Shown here: in pieces, positions 47,182 through 57,432 of the stretch | Numbering within the stretch: position 1 is the first letter of the stretch | Layout: the number at the start of each line of letters is the position of its first letter | NCBI GenBank assembly: GCA_030278955.1 | Contig: JAOANR010000005.1 | Coordinates: 3,701,431-3,765,430 of the forward strand | Origin: Hygrophila difformis | Taxonomy: Eukaryota > Streptophyta > Magnoliopsida > Lamiales > Acanthaceae | Direction: 5' to 3' | Length of the DNA: 64,000 nt | The notes under the pieces: generated by a model | Database searches by the model: none | Seen by the model: the letters and a program-made list of their open reading frames with translations, nothing else | What the model was told of the DNA's origin: nothing | Program-made: the position numbers and the translations under genes

Positions 47182-47346
47182 CACTAAATAAAAATTCTGA
47201 ACTGTTCGCGAACTTAACGAACGAACACACAAACCAAATTATGTGTTTGAGCTCGGTTCGTTTAACTTACCAAACGAGCTATTAACGAACGAACACGTGT
47301 CGAAACAAGCTCAGCTCACGAACTGTTGGTTCTATTTACAGCTCTA
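47182..47346. mobile_element. hAT-like MITE, right part (copy A)
   Basis: Continuation of 22457-22807 beyond the gypsy insertion (the 5-bp duplication lies at 47177-47181). Ends TTTACAGCTCTA, inverse of the left terminus, followed by TTCAGGTG. Confidence 0.83.
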
Positions 47347-47354
47347 TTCAGGTG

Positions 47355-47840
47355 ATAATTTTCAACATTGTTTATCATTGTATAATATATTCCAGAGGAT
47401 AAACATGGAAATTTTTCCAATACTCTTTTATACCAGAAATGGTATTTATAATCAGCAGGTATTCATTACCTTCTGCTGTCAGAGTCTCGATATGATATCC
47501 ATTTTCTCGAATATCTTTAAAACTCAACAAATTTCTTTAAGACTTGGGAGATAAGAGTGCATCTTTCACAATCAATTTCGTCCCCTTGGGGAGCTGAAGG
47601 TTGGCTATGCCAGAGCCTTCTATTATATTTGCACTTCCACTTATAGTGTTGATATTTCTATCTCCCATTTTCAAGTATGAAAAATATGCTTTATCATTCA
47701 ATATCGTGTGCGTAGAAGCACTGTCTATCAGACATATTTCATTATTACCAATTTGTAATCCCATTCTGGCATTATTTTGAAAAAGAAAATAATATATATC
47801 AGTAACAAAATGATAATTATACAATACAGCGGTATAACAA
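47355..47840 (-). pseudogene. Copia protease (copy A)
   Basis: The 95-codon segment 47824-47537 includes GNNEICLIDSASTHTILNDK, the copia protease active site in the DSA-type variant, and SGSANIIEGSGIANLQLP. The stretch toward 47355 continues into the GAG-pre-integrase region but is broken by stops. The MITE lies between this part and the integrase at 22378. Confidence 0.78.
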
Positions 47841-47872
47841 AATTCAAAAGGTACAATAAAACTAAAGAGCTG

Positions 47873-48949
47873 CTATGCAGTATCATTGAAGAAGTCTGCA
47901 ACATCAAACGCCGGCTCTATGAGCAGATCATCGTTTGTGGCCTCAGTTGCATTCACAATAGCATCACTTGTAGTGGCAATGTCCTCAGGATTTTGTTCAG
48001 CAAAGTTTGTTTCAACCTGCTTGTTCTTTCCTTTCAACGAGTCCTGGTACAACTTTACCCAATGGTCTGCTGTGCGGCATATTTGGAACCAGTGACCCTC
48101 CATACCATAACGGTGGCATTTTCTTCAACTTTTTCTTTGCCTTTATCATTATAATCTTTTGAGGCACTCCTTTGATAGCTATTGTATGGATTTCTTTCAA
48201 AATTTTGGTTACGTGGATATGGTTCTGGCCTTATATAGACATTTCTTCTTTCACGATCATTTCCACGACCACGACAACGACTATGTCGTCGGCCACGCCC
48301 ACGAGGCCCCACACGGCCACATCCACGACCACGGTGCGATGATTCTGTGAAATTCATCTCAGGATATGCAGTACTTCCTGCCGGTCTGAACTCATGATTT
48401 TTCATCAATAAATCATTATTTTTCTCAGCTAGCAGTAAACAAGTAATCAGTTCGGAGTATTTTGTGAATCCCCTTTCTCTGTACTGCTGCTGTAATAGTA
48501 AATTTGTGGCATGAAAAGTAGAGAATGTCTTCTCTAACATATCATTTTCTGTTATTTTTTCGCCACATAATTTCAGCTGTGTTGTAATTCCATACATGGC
48601 TAAGTTACAATCATTTACGGACTTATAGTCCTGCAGCCTTAACTGGTGCCATTCATGTCGGGCACTCGGGAGATTGATCAGCATTAAATGATCATATCTT
48701 TTCTTTAAATTCTCCCATAGATCATGTGGATCTTTTACCGTCAAGTACTCTAATTTCAAACCTTCATCAAGATGATGTCGGAGAAAAATCATAGCTTGGC
48801 ACGGTCTTGGCCTGTGGCCGTATTTTCTTTCAATATGGTCCTTTCAAGACCCATAGACTCCAGATGGATTTCAACATCCATTCTCCAGGATAAATATTAT
48901 TCCCGGACCTCTCCAGTGGCATGAATTCCTATTTTGTCAAATTAGTCAT
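47873..48949 (-). pseudogene. Copia gag (copy A)
   Basis: The ATG at 48949-48947 starts MTNLTK followed by an early stop. Open segments 48792-48055 and 48103-47873 give the UBN2/copia gag core (FLRHHLDEGLKLEYLTVKDP, LWENLKKRYDH, CNLAMYGITTQLKLCGE), a basic Arg/Gly region (RGRGCGRVGPRGRGRRHSR) and, in the shifted frame, a zinc knuckle in which one Cys is Tyr (CHRYGMEGHWFQIC). At least one stop and one frameshift break it. Confidence 0.83.
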
Positions 48950-49070
48950 AATTATATTTGAAAATAGTAGCAGTATACTCAACAGGATTTTCAGAAAGCC
49001 TCGAACAGAACTTCAGTAGGATTGGTAAACTCCAACAGCACTTGGACAGAACTTCGGCAGGGATGGCAAA

Positions 49071-49094
49071 CTCCAAGCGGTCGTGCTGATAACG
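49071..49094 (-). other. Copia primer binding site region
   Basis: Beside the shared LTR the minus strand reads CGTTATCAGCACGACC, a known style of copia primer site (TATCAGCACGA) thought to pair with an internal part of a tRNA. Confidence 0.55.
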
Positions 49095-49452
49095 TGTTGT
49101 GATAATAATATAAATAATATGTGTATGTGAGGTAGTATGTGAGAGCTATGAAACAATTATGATAGTGGTAGTAATTATGGTGAGATATTAGATGAGGTGA
49201 TAAAGATAATTTGGTAAGGTGCATATACGACTTGAAAAGTGAGTGTAGACACTTGAATCAGTAATTGGAAGTGAAAGTGATAATCTTATTTATCAATAAT
49301 CCCTAGTATTTATAGGGAAACAATGTGAGCACAAAGTAATAGGAATAGTGAGTCATTGCTCCATGTCATATGCTCAAGGAAGAGACATACAATTTGATGA
49401 CTTGTTGGACGTGCATGCATCCATTCATGTTATTAAATGCATGAATGTAACA
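49095..49452 (-). repeat. Shared middle copia LTR
   Basis: 358 bp, TGTTGTGA...TGTAACA on the plus strand. On the minus strand it is the 3' LTR of copy B and the 5' LTR of copy A. No target duplication separates the copies here. Confidence 0.87.
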
Positions 49453-49591
49453 CTCCTTCTTTGGATGTCTTCTATAAAGAATATGTCTCGTTAAAACCTT
49501 ACTTGGAAAAAACCCTATGGGAAAAAAAAAATCCAAGTAAGGAAAAAGAGTACATGATTCTTTATATTTAATTCTCCTCCTGATCAAAGCA

Positions 49592-50185
49592 TCAGTTAAG
49601 ATTCTTCAGTTGGTGCATCCCGATACTTTTTACCAACTTCTCGAATGTTGTTGTTGGTAGTGCCTTGGTAAACAAATCAGCAAGATTATCAGCTAAACGG
49701 ATTTGCTGCACATCTATTTCACCATTTTTCTGCAAATCATGAGTAAAAAATAATTTTGGTGAAATATGTTTTGTTCTATCTCCTTTTATATAACTCCCTT
49801 TCAATTGCGCTATACAAGCCGCATTATCTTCATATAAAATAATTGGATGGTTTTTATTTTCGGACGATAAACCACAATTCGTTTCTATATAGTTAGTCAT
49901 GGATCTAATCCAAACACACTCTCGACTAGCTTCATGCGTTGCTATGATTTCAGCATGATTTGATGAGGTGGCTATCAATGTTTGTTTCGTGGATCTCCAC
50001 GATATTGCTGTACCACCACATGTGATTAAATAGCCAGTCTGTGACTTAGCTTTATGTGGGTCTGATAAGTACCCAGCATCGGCATAGCCGATTAATTCAT
50101 GTCGAGAATCGTATGAATAAAATAGACCCATGTCAATCGTCCCTTGGAGATAGCGGAATAAAATAAATTTTTTATTCCTTTCCAA
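49592..50185 (-). pseudogene. Copia RNase H (copy B)
   Basis: 197 open codons with the same motifs as copy A (YADAGYLSDP, SNHAEIIATHEASRECVW, LYEDNAACIAQLKG, RTKHISPKLFF, ADLFTKALPTTTFEKLV). It is uninterrupted at the position where copy A holds the LARD and so serves as the empty-site reference. Confidence 0.87.
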
Positions 50186-50288
50186 TGTCGTTCAGTAGGA
50201 GATGAACTAAATCTCGCTAATAAATTCACTGCAAATGATATATCAGGTCTACTGCAGTTTGTGAGATACATTAGTGCTCCAATGGCAC

Positions 50289-51115
50289 TTAATATGGGAC
50301 TTGTGGCCCAAGTATTTCTTCATTCTCTTCTTTTGGTCTAAATGGATCTCTTTTAGGATCAAGTGACCTTACGATCATTGGATTACTTAATGGATGTGCT
50401 TTGTCCATATAAAATCGTTTTAAGACCTTTTGGGTATAGGCCTTTTGATAGACAAGAATCCCATTCTCCAAATATTCAATTTGTAAACCAAGACACTTTC
50501 TTGTTTTCTCGAAATCTTTGATTTCGAATTCTCTTTTGAGATATTCAACAACAATTTGAATCTCTTCAGGGAATCCAACTAGATTGATATCATCAACATA
50601 TACTGCAATAATAACAAATCTTGACCCATTTTTCTTTATAAAAATGCATGGGCATATTGGATCATTTATATAACCCTTTTGAAGTAAGCATTTGCTTAAT
50701 CGTTATACCACATTCTCCCAGATTGTTTAAGCCCGTATAGGGATCTTTGTAATTTGATGGAATACATTTGTTTTAGGTTTGCTTTATATGTCTGTGGCAT
50801 TTTGAACCCTTCTGGAACTTTCATATAGATATCAGTATCTAAGGTTCCATATAAATAAGCAATAACGACGTCTGTGAGTCGTATTTCAAGTTTTTCGTTT
50901 AATGCTAAACAGATAAGATTTCTGAATGTAATTCCATCCATTACTGGGGCATATGTTTCATCATAGTCAAAACCCGGTCTCTGTGAGAACCCTTGGGCGA
51001 CTAATCTCGCTTTGTATCTTATAATTTCATTTTCATCATTTCTTTCTCGTACAAAAACCCATCTGTATCCAACTGGCTTTATATTTTCAGGTGTTTTGAC
51101 AATCGGTCCAAACAC
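50289..51115 (-). pseudogene. Copia reverse transcriptase (copy B)
   Basis: Segments 51115-50696 and 50471-50289 carry NVFGPIV-like start, YKARLVAQGFSQRPGFDYDETYAPV, EGFKMPQTYKAN and SLYGLKQSGRMW; the region between them encodes the YVDD part in another frame. A one-base loss near 50703 (CGTTATACC against CGGTTATTCC in copy A) breaks the frame. Confidence 0.83.
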
Positions 51116-51159
51116 ATTTCTTTAGCCTGGGAATTTAATTCTGATTGGATTGCATCTTT

Positions 51160-52620
51160 CTATTTGAGCCAATCATGCCTTTTCCGATATTCATCAATCG
51201 AATTTGGTTCAAAATCCTCATCATTCATAAATTCAAGTGCTACATTGTATAAAAATGCAATATCAATAGATGTTTCTTCTCGATTCCAAACATTTCTATT
51301 TGTGACAAAATTTATAGATATTTCATCATTTTGATGATTTTGCTCTTCAAGAGTCAATTCCCCGCAGAGCTCAGTTTTGTCACTTTTGATACTTTGTATC
51401 TTATCAACATCATTATTCAATCCTCTTTTCTTTCGAGGATTTTTATCTTTGGAACCGAGAGGTCTACCACGCTTTAAGCGTGCATCAGACTCATCTTTAG
51501 CACTGATAATGTGTTCATTTGGAACATCAATTTTGACTGGAACAATTGTTGCCGGTATATAAGATTTTGTAACCCTTTTAGAGTCACATAATTCATCGGG
51601 CAGTTCGTTTGCAATTTGTTGCAATTGTACAATTCGTTGTACTTCGATTTCACGGTCTTTTGAACGAGGATCAAGGAAATCCAACGAGATTTTCCAATTT
51701 ATATTCGTTTTCGGTTGATCCTTTTCTCCCCCTAATGTCGGGAAATGTGATTCATCAAAATGACAATTAGCATATCTTGCTGTAAATGAATCCCCTATTA
51801 ATGGTTCAAGATAATGTATTATCGAGGGTGATTCATATCCGACATATATTCTTAATCTTTATTAGGGTCCCATTTTGGTGCGCTGGGGTGGTGCTATTGG
51901 GACATAGACTGCGCAACCAAATATTCTCAAATGGGATACATTGGGTTCATGCCCAAATCTTAATTGTAATGGGGAGTATCTATGGTAACTTGTCGGTCTT
52001 AATCGCACCAACATTGCTGCATGCATTATAGCATGTCCCCAAGCTGAAACTGGTAACCCGGACTTCATAAATAATGGTCTAGCGATCAACTGCAACCGTT
52101 TAATAAATGATTCAGCTAGTCCATTTTGTGTATGCACATGTGCAACAGGATGTTTGATGGCTATGCCTATCGACATACAATATTCATCAAATGTCCGGGA
52201 TGAATATTCACCAGCATTATCCAAACGGATACTTTTAATTGCATAATCAGGGAACTGTGCTCTTAATCTTATGATTTGAGCTAGCAATTTTGCAAACACA
52301 TGGTTGCGTGAAGACAATAATGTCACGTGAGACCATCTAGTTGAAGCATCAAGCAACACCACAAAGTATCTGAATGGCCCACAAGGTGGATCTATAGGTC
52401 CACATAAATCACCCTGAATTCTTTCAAGAAAACTAGGGGATTCAGTTCCCACCTTTTCTGGTGAATGTTTTATAATCAGTTTCCCCTGGGAGCAAGCAAC
52501 ACATATATAATCATTGTGATGCTGCATTTTTTGTCCCTTTAATGAATGGTCATGTGAATTTGTAAGGATCTGCCTCATCATTGTACATCCAGGATGACCT
52601 AGGCGATCATGCCAAATCAT
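51160..52620 (-). pseudogene. Copia integrase (copy B)
   Basis: Segment 52620-51862 starts MIWHDRLGHPGCTMMRQILT (GAG-pre-integrase) and contains GDLCGPIDPPCGPF, SIRLDNAGEYSS and NGLAESFIKRLQ with the D, D, E triad. Segment 51684-51160 holds the C-terminal linker. A stop near 51860 separates them. Upstream (to 52651) comes the end of GAG-pre-integrase, then the MITE. Confidence 0.85.
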
Positions 52621-52659
52621 ATATTCATTGGGAACAAAAGACCTATGGTCTGTCAGGTG

Positions 52660-52838
52660 TAGAGCTGTTAACGAGCCGAACCGAACCGAGCTTCAAATGT
52701 TTGAGCTCTATTCGTTAAGCTTAACGAACGAACACAAACTGAGTCAAAAATCTTAACGAGCCAATTTTCATGTTTGAGCTCTGTTCATTTAACCTTACGA
52801 ACGAGCTAATAACGAACGAACACGAGCCCAGTTAAGCT
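52660..52838. mobile_element. hAT-like MITE fragment (copy B)
   Basis: Begins TAGAGCTGTTAACGAGCC after GTCAGGTG (52652-52659), at the same nucleotide of the copia element as in copy A. Its right two-thirds, and copia gag-protease beyond, are deleted; it is joined directly to the end of a copia LTR. Confidence 0.83.
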
Positions 52839-52930
52839 CCGTGTCATATGCTCAAGGAAGAGACATACAATTTGATGACTTGCTGGACGTGCATGCATCC
52901 ATTCATGTTATTAAATGCATGAATGTAGCA
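52839..52930 (-). repeat. Partial outer copia LTR
   Basis: The last 92 bases of the LTR (GTGTCATATGC...TGTAGCA), followed by target duplication AGACT. The junction with the MITE shares GCTC, suggesting a microhomology deletion. Confidence 0.82.
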
Positions 52931-52934
52931 AGAC

Positions 52935-52935
<1 letters not shown>

Positions 52936-53016
<81 letters not shown>
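52936..53016 (+). repeat. (ATT)27 microsatellite
   Basis: 81 bases of uninterrupted ATT directly after the copia target duplication. Likely highly variable between individuals. Confidence 0.95.
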
Positions 53017-53017
<1 letters not shown>

Positions 53018-53280
53018 CGATTTTTATTTAATTATCATATTTTTCATTTGTTTTGATTTTTTATTTTATTTAATTATTGTTATATTTTTGGTGAACAATT
53101 ATTGTTATATTCAATTAAGCAAATTAGTAGCATCGCGGCAAATTATTTTTATAAACTACTTTTTTTCAGTGTTAATTTGTATGATTTTGATAATAAACAT
53201 GCAAAGTCAATTAGAATTATGTGATTAATGGCCAAATTAGAATATTATATAATTCTTTTCATTATAAATCTTATACAGTA
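53017..53280. other. AT-rich spacer
   Basis: No gene or bounded element was recognised. Confidence 0.5.
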
Positions 53281-53288
53281 TCAGCAAG

Positions 53289-53809
53289 TAGGGTGGAAAT
53301 AGGCTGGCCAGCCTAGGCTTTGGCTCGAACGGCCTAGGTCTGCGTGGATTTTTTTAGGCCCGACCCTGGCCTATTACCTACGATAGGTCTATCTTATAAG
53401 TCAAAGCCTGACCTATTTATTTAAGTAGGCTAATTTTTAAGCATTTTAAAAGTCTGATTAAGGCTATTTCAAAACTAAGTTAAAATTCTTTTATATATGT
53501 TCGGATGAATCATAAGGTTGGAAGACATGAATTTGTGGGGCAAGTTGTTATCTACAACTATTTATATACGAGAAGAAACTTATAAATATTTTAAAAATCT
53601 ATATAAGATCAAATTAATAAATTACGTCTATCAGAAAATAACTTTTTTTTTTCAAAATAGCCTGAGCCTGACCTGTTTATAAAAAAAATCTATAAATATT
53701 TCAAAATAGCCTGAGCCTGACCTGTTTATAGAAAAACTTGGCCTGGCTTGACCTTCGGTAGGCTAGGCCGTAGGTTCCTGTCGGATAACCTGGCTTATTC
53801 TCACTCCTA
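53289..53809. mobile_element. Non-autonomous hAT-like element
   Basis: Starts TAGGGTGGAAATAGGC and ends ATTCTCACTCCTA, imperfect inverted ends, flanked by 8-bp repeats TCAGCAAG (53281-53288) and TCAGAAAG (53810-53817), a 7/8 match. The interior is full of GCCTGACCT and AGGCTAGGCC motifs concentrated near both ends. No transposase. Confidence 0.75.
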
Positions 53810-53822
53810 TCAGAAAGTAACC

Positions 53823-54420
53823 TTTTTTTTTCGGGAGAAAGATGGGCCGAGGCCATTTTATTCGTGCAAAAACTGCGAAACACTAGACCCAGCAAGGTCT
53901 TCTAGCAATTGGTCAAGAATGTAGTTAGGGGGATGATCCAGGTATTCTAACCCCATGGTCAGTCTACCTCTTCTAATAAGAGTATCGGCCGCTCTATTAC
54001 AATTAATGGGAACATGTTTGAAAATAACCCGCGAATTCAATTTAAGCATCTCCAAAATCTGCGCCATAGCTCTAGTTTGAGGACCCTCAGAGTTATCTCC
54101 AGCATTCAGTAGTTCAGTGGTCTCACTATTGTCTGGTTCCACAATGAGTTGTTGGACGCCCAAATCCCAAGCAAGTTGAAGACAGAGGACAATTTCCCAT
54201 ACTTCAGTAAGGACTGCATTCGTATAACTCCCTTGCGCTTGGACACCACCAAGCCAGATTCCATTCGAGTCTCTAAGTAGACCACCAGCTTTGCACAAAT
54301 GAGAGGAGTCGTCGCTATTGGCTTTAATCCATCCTTCCGGTGGTTTACTCCATCTATTATTGCGTCTGGTCCAGCTACGAGCGCCCAAACGCTTCAACTA
54401 GTCCCTGCCCGCAAGGTATT
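53823..54420 (-). pseudogene. LINE 3' end with RNase H domain
   Basis: T-run at 53823-53831 is the A-tail on the minus strand. The ORF 54397-53858 (179 codons) resembles the RVT_3 RNase H of plant L1 LINEs: PPEGWIKANSDDSS, GGLLRDSNGIWLGG, AVLTEVWEIVLCLQLAWDLG, IVEPDNSETTELL and HVPINCNRAADTLIRRG. The first catalytic position reads N-S-D instead of N-x-D-G. 5' truncated, no RT. Confidence 0.75.
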
Positions 54421-54517
54421 CGACTAAATTCCTTAATTTTCAGGTTATATATTTTTAATTTCATTTGGCAGTATTTTTTTAGAATCTGATTACATTTTGA
54501 ATCAAGATATACGCTTT

Positions 54518-55777
54518 TTTTTTTTGGTAAAAGACGTGAAACACGTCGGCAAAGATTACACTAGAATGCTAAAAAACACTACAGAAAGGTGGCAAGGAAG
54601 AAGCAAAAGCAAAATAAAAAAACAGAAAGCACAAGTCAATAACGAGGGAATGAAACCCCCGCAGTATCCGCCGCAAGACAAGACCGGACATCATCTGGAG
54701 GAAAACCCCAGGTGGTGAAAAAGTCCACAGAGCGAGCTCCCCGCCTAGCTAAAGCATCTGCAACAAAATTCCCTTCGTGCAGGATGTGAGACCAACGGTA
54801 AAGAGGAAGTTGAAGAAGAAGATCCTTAATCGTGGGCACCAAAGGAAAGAGCAACCCATCATAACAAGGCCCATGAGATAGCATGTTCAAAGCCTTAGCA
54901 TGTTCAAAGCCTCAGTGGAATCTGAAAAACATAAGGCAGAGGATATTCCCCGGCGCTGAAGGGCCAAAATGCCATGCAAAATCCCAAAAAGCTCGGCAAC
55001 TAGGTTTGTACGAACGCCCACAAAGCCAGTAAAGCCCTCCACCCACTGTCCATCACCCGTACGAATGACGCCTCCAAAACCAGCCGGCCCTGGATTACCG
55101 AGAGAACTTCCATCAAGATGCAAAATCACACCCATATAGTGGCAAGGGTTCCAGGAGACAAGCCTAAGTGACTTCCTCCTAACAGGCCGACCGAGACTAT
55201 TTTGAATAGCAACATCCAACCTTCTGGCCTCATTGACAGTAGTTATAGTACAAACAGCTTTACCACGCATGCAAAAGCCATTCCGCCCCTTCCACACTGT
55301 CCATAAAAGGGACCAATGATCACTCATCCAAGGACGGCATAAATGGCGAAACCAACCTGCAACTTCATCGGCAGAAGTGAAGGATTGAACAGGTGGTAGT
55401 GCATCTAACATAATCCATGCCGCAGCAGCCCATGAACAACCAAAAAATAGATGCCATATACTTTCAGAATGATGTCCGCATATAGCGCAACTAGGCGAAG
55501 TAGCAAGACCACGACGGAAATGCAAGGCATTAGTCGGCAATGCATTATGCACAATAAGCCATAGTAGAAACTTAACTTTTTCAGGAGCCCTGATCTTCCA
55601 AACCCAGCCACGCAAGGGATCCAAATGCACGCCACGTTGATGAAGAAGCCATTGATAACCTGCCGCCACAGTATAAGGACCTGTAGAGCTTCCCACCCAG
55701 CACCACTTATCATCAGCTGAATCATGGAAAATAGGTGGACCATGTTGATTTATTTCCTCAAGAATGTTGCCGAATCT
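54518..55777 (-). mobile_element. 5'-truncated L1-type LINE
   Basis: Flanked by a perfect 13-bp duplication AGATATACGCTTT (54505-54517 and 55778-55790), with its A-tail at the left. The minus strand encodes zf-RVT (KIRAPEKVKFLLWLIVHNAL, CAICGHHSESIWHLFFGC) and an RNase H (LHLDGSSLGNPGPAGFGG, LVAELFGILHGI, FSDSTEAL, then HEGNFVADALARRG) with D, E, D, D all present. A 16-bp tandem duplication (AGCATGTTCAAAGCCT near 54882-54913) breaks the frame inside RNase H, splitting it into ORFs ending 54887 and 54636. Confidence 0.88.
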
Positions 55778-55855
55778 AGATATACGCTTTAAAATTGATT
55801 GATGTATTATCATTAAAAAAAATATAAAAAAATTGTGTTTCATCATATAGTTATT

Positions 55856-55931
55856 GGGGATGGAGACTTGGCCCCGTGGTCATGTCCCTGATTTCCACAC
55901 ACATTTGCCGACACAATATTTACCAAAAAAA
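55856..55931 (+). mobile_element. SINE remnant, plus strand (internal deletion)
   Basis: GGGGATGGAGACTTGGCCCC...CACATTTGCCGACACAATATTTACC then an A-run. Matches 59149-59300 but lacks its middle, including the B box. Confidence 0.6.
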
Positions 55932-55971
55932 TATATTTATTTATATAGTCAAAATGTAAATTTCAACATTA

Positions 55972-56145
55972 TTTTTTTGCTGAACAGCTTGTACAGGCTA
56001 GGAAATGGGTGGTGGGAGCCTGCCCCATACCACACAAATTACAAAGGGAATAAAAGGGAGGGATAGGAGGCCGGTGGGGAATCGAACCTCAACCTTCCAT
56101 TGGAATTGAAGGGATTTAACCACTTGGGCTAAGTCCCTATCCCCT
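55972..56145 (-). mobile_element. tRNA-derived SINE
   Basis: T-run at the left, tRNA-like head at the right with minus-strand B box GGTTCGATTCCCC and A-box-like TTAGCCCAAGTGG. Flanked by AAATTTCAACATTA (55958-55971) and AAATTTCAAAATTA (56146-56159). Confidence 0.8.
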
Positions 56146-56348
56146 AAATTTCAAAATTATTGAAGTACACTATTATTAAAAAAAATTATAAAAAACTAGA
56201 ATTAAATTTTAATTAGTTTATAATTTTTCTTTAGGCGACAGAATCCGACAGGTGATGGATTGCCACTAATGAAACATTTTGTTAATTTTAAAAAAGTTTT
56301 CAATGAATGATTAGTGAAATTTGAGGGTTAAATTACTATAATCAATAG

Positions 56349-57432
56349 TTTAATGGTTGAAGAACCCCAAATCAGTCCTGTGGAGGCTGAACAGTTTAAT
56401 GTTACACCTGTGTTGGTATTACAGAGACTAGCAGGGGAGTTTAGGGTGGAGCATATCTTTAGAGAACGCAATGCACCTGTGTTGATTTTGAAGGATTGGT
56501 AGAAAGATGGTTCTGAAGCCGGGAAACATATATAGCTGTGAATGTCGTGTTTTTGACAGTAAACTCCACATAAGCAAATGGGCGTCTGTCTTAAACTGTT
56601 TCTGTAACGTCGTCTGCGCATGGAGATGCATATTTGGTATAGGTGTTTACAGGGGCGGACCTATGGTGGGGCCTGGGGGAGCCTAGGCCCCACCAAAATT
56701 TTTAATTTTTTATACCTATTACATATATATTACATATATATGTAATATTAAATTTATATATATAAATGTATTTATTTTATTCTTCTATCATTTTTGTTTA
56801 AGTCCAAAAACTCTTTTCAAATTTTCTCTATTTTCTATATATAAATTCTCAATTTTAAAATTCATTTTTCTCAGTTTTGAAAATTATTAGTTTACTTATT
56901 TTCGGTGGCTCATTTGTTAATAAAGATGAGTCTCTTATCTTATTTTAAAATAATTATGTTTTCCAATCTATTTATAAAACATAATACTATAATAAAAAAT
57001 TTATACCATAAAAATTTAGTTTTATTTATTTTTAAGCCATGCACCCAAAATATTAATTTTGTGTCCAAAATGATCGTCATGACAACACCTAGTTCTTTAC
57101 AAATTACCAATAAATATTTTTAGAAAAAACTAAACTAAAATTCTTCGTAGAAAAGATCGACGTTGCACTGCTCTACTAGAGCGATAGGAATATCAAAAGA
57201 AAAATAGAGAATATGGGAAAAAAATGCTAAAAAATTGGGGCCCCAAAAAAAAAAATCATGCGCTATTAGCAGGTAATGGGACTAGGACCCCCCATCATGG
57301 AAATCCTGGGTCCGCCTCTGGGTGTTTAGCCTGTTATCATTGTGTTGGAACATATCTTTAAGTATGTTTGTTTGTACTTAAATTGATTGTGGGATAATAA
57401 AAGTTCCGTTTATTCGAAAAAAAAAAAAAAAC
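56349..57432 (+). mobile_element. LINE 3' end, interrupted by a hAT element
   Basis: Plus-strand sequence ending in an A15 tail (57418-57432). The first 150 bases encode a decayed RNase H tail (LAGEFRVEHIFRERNAP, then SEAGKH beyond a stop). Not present at the matching position of the duplicate near 59648, so it inserted after the duplication. Split at 56650 by a hAT element. Confidence 0.6.
56650..57320. mobile_element. Non-autonomous hAT-type element (CAGGGGCGGA ends)
   Basis: 671 bp, ends CAGGGGCGGAC and GTCCGCCTCTG, perfect 8-bp duplication GGTGTTTA (56642-56649 and 57321-57328). Interior AT-rich with GGGGCC near both ends; the ORF at 56905 is AT-rich noise. A hAT transposase source elsewhere is required. 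Confidence 0.88.

Larger units (their letters stand above)
10400..52930 (-). mobile_element. Tandem copia locus (three LTRs) carrying nested elements
   Basis: The outermost LTR ends are flanked by one 5-bp duplication AGACT (10395-10399 and 52931-52935). On the minus strand the order is partial LTR, broken MITE, integrase-RT-RNaseH (copy B), shared LTR, gag-protease-integrase-RT-RNaseH (copy A), LTR. Copy A is interrupted by a LARD (11437-19947) and by a MITE at 22457 that itself holds a gypsy element. Without insertions copy A is about 5.6 kb. LTR-int-LTR-int-LTR within one target duplication is the product expected from unequal LTR recombination. Confidence 0.88.
54430..56345. repeat. Segmental duplication, copy 1
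   Basis: Matches 58490-59648 in several blocks: 54430-54517 with 58490-58576, 55791-55854 with 58822-58880, the two SINE remnants, and 56146-56345 with 59439-59648. Here the copy is expanded by a 1.26-kb LINE insertion. Confidence 0.78.

Noticed and set aside
10400..52930. Two separate copia insertions
   Set aside because: Only one target duplication exists, the middle LTR is shared and both copies have the same MITE at the same base.
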